A stretch of 64,000 bases of DNA, from positions 105,289 through 169,288 of the forward strand of contig NZ_JAACFT010000019.1 in assembly GCF_029051685.1 (NCBI RefSeq), written 5' to 3'. Origin of the DNA: Bradyrhizobium sp. CSA207. Lineage in GTDB: Bacteria; Pseudomonadota; Alphaproteobacteria; Rhizobiales; Xanthobacteraceae. This document shows positions 34,772-43,272 of the stretch, in pieces. The position numbers were made by a program, and so were the translations under genes. Position 1 is the stretch's first letter. Every line of letters begins with the position of its first letter. The notes under the pieces were generated by a model. It saw only the letters and a program-made list of their open reading frames with translations, did not search any database and was not told the DNA's origin.

Positions 34772-35122
34772 ATGACCGACGCCACCAAATGCCCGAAATG
34801 CAATTCGGAGCATGCCTATCAGGATCGCGATCTCTGGATCTGCCCGGAATGCGCCCATGAATGGAGCGCTGCGGCCGGCGCGGCGGCGGAGGCTCCGCAG
34901 GAGGCCGGCGTGCGCGATGCCCACGGCAATGCGCTGGCCGACGGCGACAGCGTCATCGTGATGAAGGACCTCAAGGTCAAGGGCTCCTCATCGGTGGTCA
35001 AGGGCGGCACCAAGGTCCGCAACATTCGCCTCCAGGACGCCACCGACGGCCACAACATCGCCTGCAAGATCGACGGCATCGGCGCGATGAACTTGAAATC
35101 GGAGTTCGTGAAAAAGGCGTAG
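34772..35122 (+). CDS. PhnA/YjdM-type zinc-ribbon protein
   Basis: 116 aa. An N-terminal zinc ribbon (KCPKCNSEHAYQD, WICPECAHEW) is followed by a linker and the PhnA domain (VRDAHGNALADGDSVIVMKD, LKVKGSSSVVKGGTKVRNI). The name comes from an old link to alkylphosphonate use, but most members are not part of phn operons and none is seen here. The biochemical role is unknown. Confidence 0.92.
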   Translation: MTDATKCPKCNSEHAYQDRDLWICPECAHEWSAAAGAAAEAPQEAGVRDAHGNALADGDSVIVMKDLKVKGSSSVVKGGTKVRNIRLQDATDGHNIACKIDGIGAMNLKSEFVKKA

Positions 35123-35212
35123 GACCGCAGGATGGGTAGAGCTCTTGCGAAACCCATCGTTCCCCGACCCGCCCACGCGGTTGCAGGGCAGGCACGCGGC
35201 GAAGCGCGGCTA

Positions 35213-35332
35213 TCAGAAAAAACCGGGGCTGAGATCGAGGCCGTAGGTCAGGCTCAGCACGAACACGAACAACGCGGCGGCGGCGAACAGTGCCGCGTGC
35301 TTGAGAATGAACGCTCGCGATCGCGAGTGCAG
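35213..35332 (-). pseudogene. Small membrane-protein frame without a start codon
   Basis: A 39-codon frame ends in FILKHAALFAAAALFVFVLS then LTYGLDLSPGFF and a stop. This looks like a one-helix membrane protein. Upstream in frame there is only CTG or ATT before a stop codon, and a palindromic repeat begins 25 bp beyond. The natural start may have been lost when the repeat arrived, or a non-canonical start is used. Confidence 0.35.
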
Positions 35333-35356
35333 AGCAATCGCTTACGAGTATGAAGT

Positions 35357-35477
35357 CGTCATGCCCGGGCTTGTCCCGGGCATCCACGTTCTTCGTTCAG
35401 CGTGGCCGCGCGTGGATGGCCGGGACATAGGCGAGCGGAAGCGACGCCGTCTCGGACGGCTATGCCCGGCCATGACG
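35357..35477. repeat. Palindromic repeat of the GTCATGCCCGG type
   Basis: CGTCATGCCCGGGCTTGTCC at the left is mirrored by ...ATGCCCGGCCATGACG at the right (to 35477). Inner arms GCATCCACG and CGTGGATGGC also pair. A stray arm-like piece (GGGCTTGTCCCAGGTATCCA) lies at 22132-22151 after nrdJ. Confidence 0.65.
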
Positions 35478-35488
35478 CCGTGGAGGCC

Positions 35489-35743
35489 TTAGCGGGCAGC
35501 GCCCGTCGTGACGTTCGCGGTATTCACCTTGCGCGGCGTCAGCACGCTGGACTGGTGGACGGTGGCAACCGCGGCAGGCGCCGCTTCCTGCTGCTGGACA
35601 TGCGCAGCACCGAGCACGCGCACCTGCATCGGCGAGACCGGGAAGCCATTGGCCTCATAGCTCGGCAGCTCGGCGGCGAAAGCGGCGGTGCTGCCCGCGA
35701 TCGTCAAAATGGCGGCGGCGATCGACAGAGTCTTCTTGTTCAT
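35489..35743 (-). CDS. Small secreted protein, 84 aa
   Basis: Starts at ATG 35743 behind AGGAG. Signal peptide MNKKTLSIAAAILTIAGST, cleavage likely after AAFA. The mature part is short and Ala/Val/Gln-rich (ELPSYEANGFPVSPMQVRVL). The longer upstream frame is not coding. No family recognised. Confidence 0.7.
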   Translation of the reverse strand: MNKKTLSIAAAILTIAGSTAAFAAELPSYEANGFPVSPMQVRVLGAAHVQQQEAAPAAVATVHQSSVLTPRKVNTANVTTGAAR

Positions 35744-35912
35744 GGTGATGCTCCTGGAAGGAAAGTTCGGAGCACATTTAAGCGCGATTTGCTGCATTGC
35801 GATGCGCATTGTTGCATTGCAATATCGCGCCCCGCGCATGGCGATATGTTTAACGCGCGCAATGTCTTGGCCGAATCGCGCCTAAAACGACGTAGCTCTT
35901 GTGGGTGGGGGA

Positions 35913-36116
35913 TCAGCCGCCGAGCACATTGCCCCAGCCGTCGAAGACGTAGGCCTTCCAAGCCACGGTTCCATCCCCGCGCGGCCGGCTGGCGCGGCGA
36001 TAGTCGTCGGCCTGGTCGGTGGTCCAGGTGATGATCGTGTCGGAGACGCGATCGTGCAGGATGGCGGGTTCAGTAGGATCGAAAGCGTCCATCGGACGAA
36101 GCGAGGAATGCGTCAT
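35913..36116 (-). CDS. Small hypothetical protein, 67 aa
   Basis: The frame gives MTHSSLRPMDAFDPTEPAIL, then DRVSDTIITWTTDQADDYRR and TVAWKAYVFDGWGNVLGG. The regular pattern of Trp, Tyr and Gly in the C-terminal half looks like a folded strand-rich domain. The start is uncertain: neither ATG 36116 nor ATG 36092 has a clear ribosome-binding site. I believe similar proteins occur in related genomes but know no function. Confidence 0.5.
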   Translation of the reverse strand: MTHSSLRPMDAFDPTEPAILHDRVSDTIITWTTDQADDYRRASRPRGDGTVAWKAYVFDGWGNVLGG

Positions 36117-36153
36117 GGACGATCAAACGCACCACCGGCCGGAAGGTTGCGCT

Positions 36154-36208
36154 CGTGTCCGGCGCTGCGCAGCAACGCGGAAGAGCGTTGCAGCGCATCC
36201 GGGACACG
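36154..36208. repeat. Short palindrome related to the one at 11765-11897
   Basis: CGTGTCCGGCGCTGCGCAGC (36154-36173) faces GCAGCGCATCCGGGACACG (36190-36208). The outer words match the ends of the long palindrome after the inhA-like gene. It lies just after the stop codon of the Flp pilin gene (minus strand). Confidence 0.6.
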
Positions 36209-36222
36209 GGTGTCTATGTCAG

Positions 36223-36384
36223 CTATTTCAGCGCAGTCGCAAGCTTCGCAACGAGGTTGGTGCCGAGCGCGTAGATGACTTCGATAATGGCGAGCGCGAT
36301 GCCCGCTGCGATCAGGCCATATTCGATCGCCGTGGCGCCAGATTCATCGGCGGCAAATTCGACCATTAGGCATTTCAATTTCAA
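36223..36384 (-). CDS. Flp-family type IVb pilin (orphan)
   Basis: 53 aa if read from TTG 36384, which follows GGAAGGA at seven bases and gives a usual-length leader MKLKCLMVEFAADESGATAIEY. ATG 36366 gives a 47-aa form. The class III pilin processing site and hydrophobic helix are clear: DESGATAIEYGLIAAGIALA. Flp pilins are cleaved by a TadV-type prepilin peptidase and assembled by Tad machinery, none of which is in the window. Confidence 0.88.
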   Translation of the reverse strand: MKLKCLMVEFAADESGATAIEYGLIAAGIALAIIEVIYALGTNLVAKLATALK

Positions 36385-36684
36385 GATCGTGTCCTTCCCA
36401 AGTCTGCCGTACGTTGCCGGCGCGAGAGACATGCACCTCCACAATCCACGATTGAGTAAATATGGGTCGCTCAATTTGACGACAATCCACGCTTCGATTT
36501 GCAGGTTCCGGGGGCCCATGGAACCGCAATGGAACCAGCGTTGCCGCCGGGCAACACCGGCCTGAAAAGCCCGTCATCCCGAAATTGCGCCATTGCGCCG
36601 CCACACCATCCTCCGAACAATTGACGCACCGCGTGCTTGGCTGTGCAACATCGGTTCGACCAGAACCTTTTGGAGGCAGGGATC

Positions 36685-37974
36685 ATGAACGATCAGCGGT
36701 CTCTTATCGTGGCGGTCTCGTGCCCCTCGGCCGTTCTGGTCGGCTGGCTGGCGATCTCCCTGTCAGCCTATGTCCCGGCCCTGGTCGAAAACAGCAGCGC
36801 CAACGCGGCTGTCCTCTCCAGCGCGAAAGACGCCGCTCGCGTCGAACGCGCAGAAATTCCCCGCGCTGTAACCCTCGAAGATCAATTGGCCGAGAATGCG
36901 GAGATCGCCGCCGCCGTGGCACTGGCGCAGAGCCCGCCGACCGAGGCCACGGTGACGCCCGAACCTGCCGTCAAGCTCGCCTCCGCCGATCCCGCCCAGA
37001 TGTTGCCGGCGGAAGCGCCACCATCGGTGATTCCGCCTGAGCCCGCTCCCATCACGAGCGAAGCCGCCCCCGCGCAGGACGCTCCCATCAAACTCGCATC
37101 CGCCGATCCCAGCGACATCGTGCCGACCGAGTCGCTGTCGCCTGCGGCAATTGCGGGCGGACCCGTGGTTGCCACCGACAAGGCTTCGCCGCCTGCGGAC
37201 ACCGTTGCCGTGCTCGACGAATGCTTCGTGATGGATGCCTGCATCGATCGCTATCTCTGGGCACTCTATCAGCGCACCGCGAAGGAAGACTCGATCAAGG
37301 TGCAGGAACGCCGCGCCGTCACCGTCAAGCGCAAGGGCAGGACGGTCACGGTGATGCGCAGCTTCACCAAACTGGTCGACGAGGATTTCGGCTGGAAGGA
37401 TCCGAAGGCGGCCGAGCACGCCGGCATGCCCCTGATGGATTACGTCATTGGCGGCATGGACCGCAGCTTCAAGCGAAAGCTGTTTCGCACACTGCTCGCG
37501 GCGGAAGCCGCGGGCCTGTCGCCCGGCATCACCAGCGCGTTCCGCGACGACTATCGCCAGTCGATCGCCAGCGGCCTGAAGGCGGCCTCGGACCGCTCGT
37601 ATCACGGCGGCAGCACGCGCGGCGGCTACGGACACGGCATGGCGGCCGACATCGTCAGCACCAAGGGTGACAACCGCGCGCAGCGCTGGGTCTCGACGGA
37701 AGTGCTGTGGAAATGGGTCGATGCCAATGGCAAAGCACTCGGCATCGGCCGGCCCTATCTCGGCCGCGATCCGCCGCATGTCGGTCCCGTCGACGGCCCG
37801 GAATACATCTCGCGCCGCGGCAGCGCGGACCGCAAGGAAGCCGCCAACGTCAAGCCGAAGAAGGTGCAGGCGGCATCGAACGCGAAGACACAGAAAACGC
37901 AGGCCGCACGCGAGCAGAAGAGCCCGGCCAAGCGGCAGAAGTCGGCGCAATCCGCCGCGAAGCGGGCGACCTGA
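36685..37974 (+). CDS. Exported protein with M15-like peptidase domain
   Basis: 429 aa from ATG 36685, preceded by GGAGG. N-terminal membrane helix (about 8-27), then a long Ala/Pro-rich region with two KLASADP repeats (about 100-165), then a domain (about 175-375) with MDACIDRYLWALYQRTAKED, GITSAFRDDYRQSIASG, SYHGGSTRGGYGHGMAADIV and PYLGRDPPHV. The H..G.A.D and late D..H patterns are those of zinc D-Ala-D-Ala carboxypeptidases (VanY/M15). The tail is Lys/Gln/Ala-rich. A peptidoglycan role is likely. Confidence 0.7.
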   Translation: MNDQRSLIVAVSCPSAVLVGWLAISLSAYVPALVENSSANAAVLSSAKDAARVERAEIPRAVTLEDQLAENAEIAAAVALAQSPPTEATVTPEPAVKLASADPAQMLPAEAPPSVIPPEPAPITSEAAPAQDAPIKLASADPSDIVPTESLSPAAIAGGPVVATDKASPPADTVAVLDECFVMDACIDRYLWALYQRTAKEDSIKVQERRAVTVKRKGRTVTVMRSFTKLVDEDFGWKDPKAAEHAGMPLMDYVIGGMDRSFKRKLFRTLLAAEAAGLSPGITSAFRDDYRQSIASGLKAASDRSYHGGSTRGGYGHGMAADIVSTKGDNRAQRWVSTEVLWKWVDANGKALGIGRPYLGRDPPHVGPVDGPEYISRRGSADRKEAANVKPKKVQAASNAKTQKTQAAREQKSPAKRQKSAQSAAKRAT

Positions 37975-37978
37975 GGCG

Positions 37979-38791
37979 TTACGCGCCTCGCACGGGCAGC
38001 GGCACGAGGCGCATCTCGGCCGTGCCAGCCTCCTGGGTGCGAACGAGCACGGCAAAGATGGTCTCGACCGCAAGCTGCACCGCCGCCTCCATCGCCGTGC
38101 CCTTGGCCAGATGTGCCGCGATCAGGCCGGTAAGCAGATCCCCGGTGCCATAGGGACGGATCGGCAGGCGCGGCGTCGCAAAGCGCGACAATTGGCCGGC
38201 CGCGCACAAAATCGTCTCGACCTGCTCCGTCGGCGTGTCGGTGAGCGTGCAGCCGGTGGCGACGACGTCGATCCGGCCCTTCCCCGCAATCGCCGCGCAC
38301 GCCGCGCGAAGGCCTTGCGCATCCGCGATTTTGACGCCCGAGAGCAGCTCGAGCTCAAACTGATTTGGCGTGATCAGGCTCGCGGCCGGCAACAGGCGGT
38401 GCCGGACCACGTCTAGGATGCCGTCGACGACATAGATGCGGCCATCGTCGCCGATCACGGGGTCGCAAACATAGAGCAGCTTTGAATTGCGCGTCAGCGC
38501 CCGCTCGACGAAATCGGCGATCACGACGGCATTGTCCGGCGAACCGAGATAGCCGGTGACGAGCACGGCGGCCTCGTCGACCAGGTCGCGCTCCTCCACG
38601 CCCCTGAGCAGATCCGCCACCAGCTCGGCGTCCAGCACGCGCCCACGCAACGTCGGATAGCGCGGGTGGTTGGACAACAGCGTCGTCGGCACCGCCGCGA
38701 CATTGACGCCCTCCGCCTGCATGGCGTAGGCGGCCGCACTGTTGCCGACATGGCCGTGGACCACCTGGCTTTGAATGGAGATGACGAGCAT
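37979..38791 (-). CDS. pdxY: Pyridoxal kinase
   Basis: 270 aa from ATG 38791 (MLVISIQSQVVHGHVGNSAA). Phosphorylates pyridoxal to PLP in B6 salvage. Ribokinase-type fold: GHVGNSAAAYAMQ at the substrate site, LYVCDPVIGDDGRIYV, LITPNQFELELLSGV and RPYGTGDLLTGLIAAHL with the catalytic Asp. It runs convergently into the M15-like gene, leaving only 4 bp between them. Confidence 0.93.
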   Translation of the reverse strand: MLVISIQSQVVHGHVGNSAAAYAMQAEGVNVAAVPTTLLSNHPRYPTLRGRVLDAELVADLLRGVEERDLVDEAAVLVTGYLGSPDNAVVIADFVERALTRNSKLLYVCDPVIGDDGRIYVVDGILDVVRHRLLPAASLITPNQFELELLSGVKIADAQGLRAACAAIAGKGRIDVVATGCTLTDTPTEQVETILCAAGQLSRFATPRLPIRPYGTGDLLTGLIAAHLAKGTAMEAAVQLAVETIFAVLVRTQEAGTAEMRLVPLPVRGA

Positions 38792-38874
38792 GCAGAGGTC
38801 CGTAAGGTCAATCGCTGGACGAGGCAAGGATAGCCCGGATTTCGCTTCGCGCCATCGGGTCGCAAATGCAGATG

Positions 38875-39519
38875 TCAGGACTGAATTCGGCGTCGTGCAA
38901 GCTCCCCGAGATAGGCACAGAACATGTCGGCCAACCCGTCGGCATGGCGCGCGATCTCCGCCTCGCCGTGCGGCGTCTCCGAGAACCGTTTGCCGACCTC
39001 GCTCAGCGTCGTCGTGATCAGCTCGCCGGCGAGGTTGCGCGTCGCATCGGAGGCTTTTGGCAGCGCCTCCCGCATGAAGGCTGCGACAATACCCTCGCCG
39101 GCGGCTCGCGCGTCGTGCGCCTCGGGCGCATCGCGATAGAGCGGCGCGGCGTCACTGAGGGCTGTGCGGATCGCAGCCTCCTCGCATTCCGAGCGGATGA
39201 AGGCATGGACCAGCGCGCGCAGCCGCGCCAATGGCGGCTTCGTCCCATCGGCGAGGATGCTGCGCAGGAGTTCGCTGGTACGCCGCCACTCGTCACTTTG
39301 AAGGCGGAACAGGATCGCCGCCTTGTTCGGGAAATATTGATAGAGCGATCCGACACTCACTCCTGCCCTCTCCGCCACCCGCGCCGTGGTGAATCGCTGC
39401 GCACCCTCCTTCGCCAGAACCTGAACAGCGGCATCCAGAATGGCCGCGACAAGCCCGGTGGAACGGGCCTGTTGTGGCTGTTTTCGTGAGGAAACTGAAC
39501 GACTTCGACGATCGGCCAT
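38875..39519 (-). CDS. TetR/AcrR-family regulator
   Basis: 214 aa from ATG 39519. The HTH is at about 22-68: ILDAAVQVLAKEGAQRFTTA, RVAERAGVSVGSLYQYFPNK. The C-terminal ligand domain is helical and of unknown specificity. It faces the O-methyltransferase gene; the spacer contains a near-perfect 14-bp palindrome at 39550-39563. It probably represses itself and the methyltransferase. Confidence 0.92.
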   Translation of the reverse strand: MADRRSRSVSSRKQPQQARSTGLVAAILDAAVQVLAKEGAQRFTTARVAERAGVSVGSLYQYFPNKAAILFRLQSDEWRRTSELLRSILADGTKPPLARLRALVHAFIRSECEEAAIRTALSDAAPLYRDAPEAHDARAAGEGIVAAFMREALPKASDATRNLAGELITTTLSEVGKRFSETPHGEAEIARHADGLADMFCAYLGELARRRIQS

Positions 39520-39549
39520 GGCGCGCCCGGGCAATGCGAATAGGAAACG

Positions 39550-39563
39550 CGACGAATTAGTCG
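39550..39563. promoter_or_regulatory. Candidate TetR operator
   Basis: CGACGAATTAGTCG reads the same on both strands except for one symmetric pair of positions. It lies 31 bp upstream of the TetR start and 52 bp upstream of the methyltransferase start, in the right place to control both. Confidence 0.45.
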
Positions 39564-39614
39564 TATTTCAGCCTCCGCGCAAGCACGCGCTTTCTCCCGA
39601 ACCGGAGCCCTCAA

Positions 39615-40280
39615 ATGAACATCCCGACCATCGTATCGCTTGCGCCTCTGCTCGATCGTCTGTTCGACGAAGCCGAGGCAGCACAAGGCACAACGCACGC
39701 TGCCGTCGCCGATTTGTCCGATGCCGACCGGGCCCGCATGATGCGCAGCAAGACCGATTACCGCGATCTCTACGGACGCCTGAAGGACGCCCCGCTCGCG
39801 GTCTCCCGCGAGACCGGCGCGCTGCTCTACATGCTGACGCGCAGCTCCCGCGCCAGAACAATCGTCGAGTTCGGTACCTCGTTCGGCATCTCGACGCTGC
39901 ACCTTGCCGCAGGCTTGCGCGACAATGGCGGCGGTCGCCTCATCACCACCGAGTTCGAGCCGTCCAAGGCGGCACGAGCGCGGGACAATCTCTCGGCCGG
40001 CGGGCTGATCGATCTCGTCGAAATCCGCGAGGGCGATGCGCTGAGGACGCTCAGCGCCGATCTACCCGATCCGATCGATCTCGTGCTGCTCGACGGCGCC
40101 AAGGCGCTCTACCCGGAGATCCTGGACCTGGTCGCAGGCCATCTCGGGCCGGGCGCCATCATTGTCGCCGACAACGCCGACTTCAGCCCCGACTATCTGG
40201 CGCGCGTACGCACGCCGCGAAGCGGATATATGTCCACGCCCTTCGCCGAAGACGTCGAACTCTCCGTGCGGATCAATTAG
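39615..40280 (+). CDS. Class I SAM-dependent O-methyltransferase
   Basis: 221 aa. SAM-binding motif I is TIVEFGTSFGISTLHLAAGL; motif II LITTEFEPSKAARARDNL; the metal/substrate region IDLVLLDGAKALYPEILDLV and IIVADNADFSPDYLARV. These are features of the cation-dependent O-methyltransferase family 3 (catechol or caffeoyl-CoA type). The substrate is unknown; a divergently placed TetR gene suggests induction by a small aromatic or toxic compound. Confidence 0.88.
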   Translation: MNIPTIVSLAPLLDRLFDEAEAAQGTTHAAVADLSDADRARMMRSKTDYRDLYGRLKDAPLAVSRETGALLYMLTRSSRARTIVEFGTSFGISTLHLAAGLRDNGGGRLITTEFEPSKAARARDNLSAGGLIDLVEIREGDALRTLSADLPDPIDLVLLDGAKALYPEILDLVAGHLGPGAIIVADNADFSPDYLARVRTPRSGYMSTPFAEDVELSVRIN

Positions 40281-40525
40281 GGCATCGACCTACTGCAACA
40301 CGTCGGAGCCGCCGCACGATTCATCGCGCGACGGCTCCCCGTTCTCGGCGACAGAACCGCGAACCCCGGCGCGTCCGCGTCACCGCGGCCAGGCTGCGAT
40401 CCGCCACGTGTCGCAGACTCGTCACTCACACGTGATACCTGCTCCTGGGAAAAACCCTGTCCGGCGTGTGTGCTGAACGTACCTACCGCGCGATATCTTC
40501 CCGGCGCCCCGATCCCGAGACGGTC

Positions 40526-40870
40526 ATGACTGCCCCCTTCAATGCCTACACAGCGCTCGCCCTGGCCATTGTCTTCGAGGTCACGGCGTCCGCCTTCCTG
40601 CAGCAGTCCGCGCAGTTCACGCGGCCCTGGCCGACGCTGGCGATGGTGGCGTTCTATGCGGCTTCATTCTACGCGCTGTCGGTCGCGATCCGTGTGATTC
40701 CCCTGAGTATCGCTTACGCGATCTGGGGCGGCGTCGGCATCATCCTGACCGCGACCGTCTCGTTCGTGCTGTTTCGGCAGATGCTGGACGCCGCGGCCTT
40801 CGTCGGCATCGCGCTGATTGTATCCGGGGTCGTGGTCATCAACCTGTTCTCGGAGACAGCGGTGCATTGA
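40526..40870 (+). CDS. Small multidrug resistance (SMR) transporter
   Basis: 114 aa from ATG 40526, with four membrane helices. The essential membrane Glu is E18 in LALAIVFEVTASAFLQQS, and helix 2-3 has LSIAYAIWGGVGIILTATVS, as in EmrE. Works as a dual-topology dimer exchanging protons for cationic or polar substrates such as quaternary ammonium compounds or guanidinium. No partner subunit gene is adjacent, so it is likely a homodimer. Confidence 0.93.
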   Translation: MTAPFNAYTALALAIVFEVTASAFLQQSAQFTRPWPTLAMVAFYAASFYALSVAIRVIPLSIAYAIWGGVGIILTATVSFVLFRQMLDAAAFVGIALIVSGVVVINLFSETAVH

Positions 40871-40905
40871 TCGGCACCACCGCCTCCGCCCACCGGGCAG
40901 CGTGG

Positions 40906-41256
40906 TTATTGGCCCTGAACCGCCCGGGGCGGACGCGGCTTACGCGGGGCGGACTTCTCCGCAGCACGCGGGACGCTATCGACCGACTCCAGATACGCAG
41001 CAAGCGCTTTGGCCGAGTCGGAGCTGGTGGCGTAGTGATCTTTCAAGAACCAGGTCAGCGTCAGGCTGAAGCGACCCTTCGCAAGGCCGCGCGGGCTGCG
41101 ATGGCAGCTCGAGCAGCCATCGGCGAACAGCTTTGCGGCGGGTTTGCCGGCGTCGAGATTTTGCGCGGATGCGAACGTCGTCGTCAGCACGGCAACGACT
41201 GCAAGAATCACCGAAGACGCGATCCGATCGCGCCCCGGTCGAAATAACGATGTCAC
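40906..41256 (-). CDS. Exported c-type cytochrome-like protein
   Basis: 116 aa. Signal peptide (about 1-31, RDRIASSVILAVVAVLTTTF), then one haem site C48-S-S-C51-H52. LTLTWFLKDHYATSSDSAKA and LAAYLESVDSV follow, with no obvious distal Met ligand, then a Lys/Pro/Arg-rich tail. The missing Met leaves the sixth haem ligand uncertain. It could be a haem-based electron carrier or a sensor-like domain. Confidence 0.75.
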   Translation of the reverse strand: MTSLFRPGRDRIASSVILAVVAVLTTTFASAQNLDAGKPAAKLFADGCSSCHRSPRGLAKGRFSLTLTWFLKDHYATSSDSAKALAAYLESVDSVPRAAEKSAPRKPRPPRAVQGQ

Positions 41257-41282
41257 TGTCGTCCCCTAGCCCCGTCCTGCAA

Positions 41283-41462
41283 TCACGCCGCCAGCAACTG
41301 ATCGAACTCCGGCGGCGCGTAGGCCTTGCCGTCTTGATCGGTAATGACGACCCGCCAACCCTCGCTCGCCCAAACCTTGGCCTTCGCTACGATGAGCAAC
41401 CGGCTCTCGCGGGCGAAACTGTACTTCGCATTATCGCGTTCTGCGATCATTTTGTAGGCCAA
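41283..41462 (-). CDS. Small hypothetical protein, 59 aa
   Basis: Starts best at TTG 41462, eight bases after AAGGGG, giving MAYKMIAERDNAKYSFARES; ATG 41450 is the alternative. A helix (RESRLLIVAKAKVWASEGW) is followed by RVVITDQDGKAYAPPEFDQL. Short proteins with this helix-then-strand pattern recur in Bradyrhizobium as hypotheticals. Cytosolic; role unknown. Confidence 0.65.
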   Translation of the reverse strand: MAYKMIAERDNAKYSFARESRLLIVAKAKVWASEGWRVVITDQDGKAYAPPEFDQLLAA

Positions 41463-41631
41463 TGCGCATCCCCTTGCGTTGCCCTGCCCCGTCCCTCGTG
41501 ACAGCGGGCTTTGGCGGCAATTCGCCGGGAGCATGGCAATTTGGTGCCGTCCGCGGCAGCATTGTGCCGCCGTCCGAGCCTGGGCCCATCGCCGCCGCGA
41601 CGGAACCGACAGGGCGCGACGCGCGCGCTCC

Positions 41632-41910
41632 TTAGTGAACGCGGATGATGTGTGGACGGCCAAGATCAATCAGCCCCTGCACCGCCGAGAGGCGATCGTC
41701 GAGGGCCGCGATAGTAAGCAACAGATTGTTGCGCCGTTCGTCGAGCAAACCCATCTCGGCGCCCGACAGCTTTGGGTTCGCCCGCTCCTTGTGGATGCCG
41801 TCGAGCGATTTGCGCAGACCCGCAATCAGGCCGGTCAGCTGCTTGGCCTCCTTGGTCATCGAACGCTTCGCGACATTATGGCGACGCGTCTCCGTCTGGC
41901 TCGGTCTCAT
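41632..41910 (-). CDS. Small helical hypothetical protein, 92 aa
   Basis: GGGAGG lies six bases before ATG 41910; the ATG two codons earlier is too close to it. Basic N-terminus (RPSQTETRRHNVAKR), then two long amphipathic helices (LTGLIAGLRKSLDGIHKERA, MGLLDERRNNLLLTIAALDD) that should form a hairpin. No known family and no export signal. Confidence 0.6.
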   Translation of the reverse strand: MRPSQTETRRHNVAKRSMTKEAKQLTGLIAGLRKSLDGIHKERANPKLSGAEMGLLDERRNNLLLTIAALDDRLSAVQGLIDLGRPHIIRVH

Positions 41911-42056
41911 CGTCATCCTCCCGTGCCCCGCTGCCCCGAGTGGATGCTTACACCTTTCGGTATAGATATTACGATCGATGAAATCTGCGTGCGAAGAACT
42001 GCTTCAAACTTTAGGCGACTTGCGCCCGCCGAAAGAACTTGCGCCCGCCAAAAGAA

Positions 42057-42082
42057 AGAGCCCGGCTCGAAGGCCGGGCTCT
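42057..42082 (-). terminator. Rho-independent terminator of the SH3-domain gene
   Basis: A perfect 10-bp stem (AGAGCCCGGC with GCCGGGCTCT) and 6-nt loop, followed on the minus strand by TTTCTTTT. It lies 8 bp after the stop codon of the minus-strand gene. Next to it is a 20-bp direct repeat (ACTTGCGCCCGCC twice, 42019 and 42038). Confidence 0.85.
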
Positions 42083-42090
42083 CGCAAGAC

Positions 42091-43116
42091 CTAGTGCTTC
42101 TGGTGGCCGCCTGGGCCGCCGGCCGGCGCACCACCACCGCCGCCATGCGGAGCAGCGTTGATATGCGGGGCACCGCCGCCTTGGTGCGGCATGGCAGGCG
42201 CGGCCGCGCGCGGCGCCGGCATCTGGGCATGCGCATTCATCGGCGAACCATGGCTAACATTGGGCTGGGCCGTACGGGGCTGCGCCGTATGGGGCTGTGC
42301 TATATGCGGCGCCGCTGACCGGGCCGCCGGCGCTGCCGACACACGCGGGGCTTCATGTGCACGCGCCATCGGTTGCGTCCGCACTGCTGCACGGTTCGCA
42401 GCATGGTCATGCATCACACGCGCCTGCGCATCGCGCGGGTTGCGGCTCTGCACGGAAGTCTGCTCGCGTACGAAACGCTCGCTCCGCCCGGCGCGGGTGC
42501 GGTCGTTCGCGATCGCAGCGTCGCGCTTTGCGATCGCAGCGTCGCGCTTTGCGATGGCGGCGTCATGCCGTGCCGTCGCGGCGTCGCGCCCGACAACTGC
42601 GGCACGGCCCTGGACGTTCGCGCCGCTGCGCCCCAGCGCGACCGCAGCATCGCGCGTCGCTGCGCGGCCGATGCGGGCTGCGCGCGGATCGAGAGTCATC
42701 CGCGTCGCGAAGCGCTCATGCGAGGTCCAGTAGTTATTCCAATAGGCGTGCCGCCGATACCACGGCCGCCCTTCATAGTAACGCGACCAGTACGAGGTCA
42801 GCACGAAGGGCACGACGGGCACATCGACCTCGTCGACATAGTCGGGGAGATAGACGTAGTGATTGCGGTAGAGATATTCGAGATATTGCGACGACACCCA
42901 ACCGCGATCGTCGGCGAAGCTGACGTCACACCAGGCATTGCCGCGCAGGCAGCCATGGATGTTGACGCGGGCGCCCCCGGGGATGCGATCGACCAGGGGA
43001 AAGCCCGACCCCGGCCCGGCGCGCAAGCCAGTCGAGACGGTGACGATGCCCGGAGCAGCCAGTGCAGCCGTCGGGGCGAGCAGTAATGCGGCAACCAAAA
43101 TGCTTCTGAGTCTCAT
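42091..43116 (-). CDS. Exported bacterial SH3-domain protein with low-complexity tail
   Basis: 341 aa from ATG 43116, preceded by GAGGAGG. Signal peptide (MRLRSILVAALLLAPTAALA), then a bacterial SH3 domain (about 22-80: VSTGLRAGPGSGFPLVDRIP, GCLRGNAWCDVSFADDRGW with a Cys pair), a Tyr/Trp-rich segment (about 85-140), and a long tail of Ala, Arg, His and Pro with AAIAKRD repeats (21-bp DNA repeats near 42516-42560). SH3_3 domains bind peptidoglycan peptides; the tail has no known fold. Confidence 0.75.
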   Translation of the reverse strand: MRLRSILVAALLLAPTAALAAPGIVTVSTGLRAGPGSGFPLVDRIPGGARVNIHGCLRGNAWCDVSFADDRGWVSSQYLEYLYRNHYVYLPDYVDEVDVPVVPFVLTSYWSRYYEGRPWYRRHAYWNNYWTSHERFATRMTLDPRAARIGRAATRDAAVALGRSGANVQGRAAVVGRDAATARHDAAIAKRDAAIAKRDAAIANDRTRAGRSERFVREQTSVQSRNPRDAQARVMHDHAANRAAVRTQPMARAHEAPRVSAAPAARSAAPHIAQPHTAQPRTAQPNVSHGSPMNAHAQMPAPRAAAPAMPHQGGGAPHINAAPHGGGGGAPAGGPGGHQKH

Positions 43117-43272
43117 GGCGTGTTCCTCCTCTGCAGGTCGGAACGCCCGAGCGGAACGAGCGTTCCGCACACTGTCGCCGCATCCGTCGAAAGATTGAGA
43201 CGTACGGCATGTGCGCCGTACGCCGGGTTCGATATTCATCCGCCGTTCATCGGCGAAGCGAATGTTCGGCGC

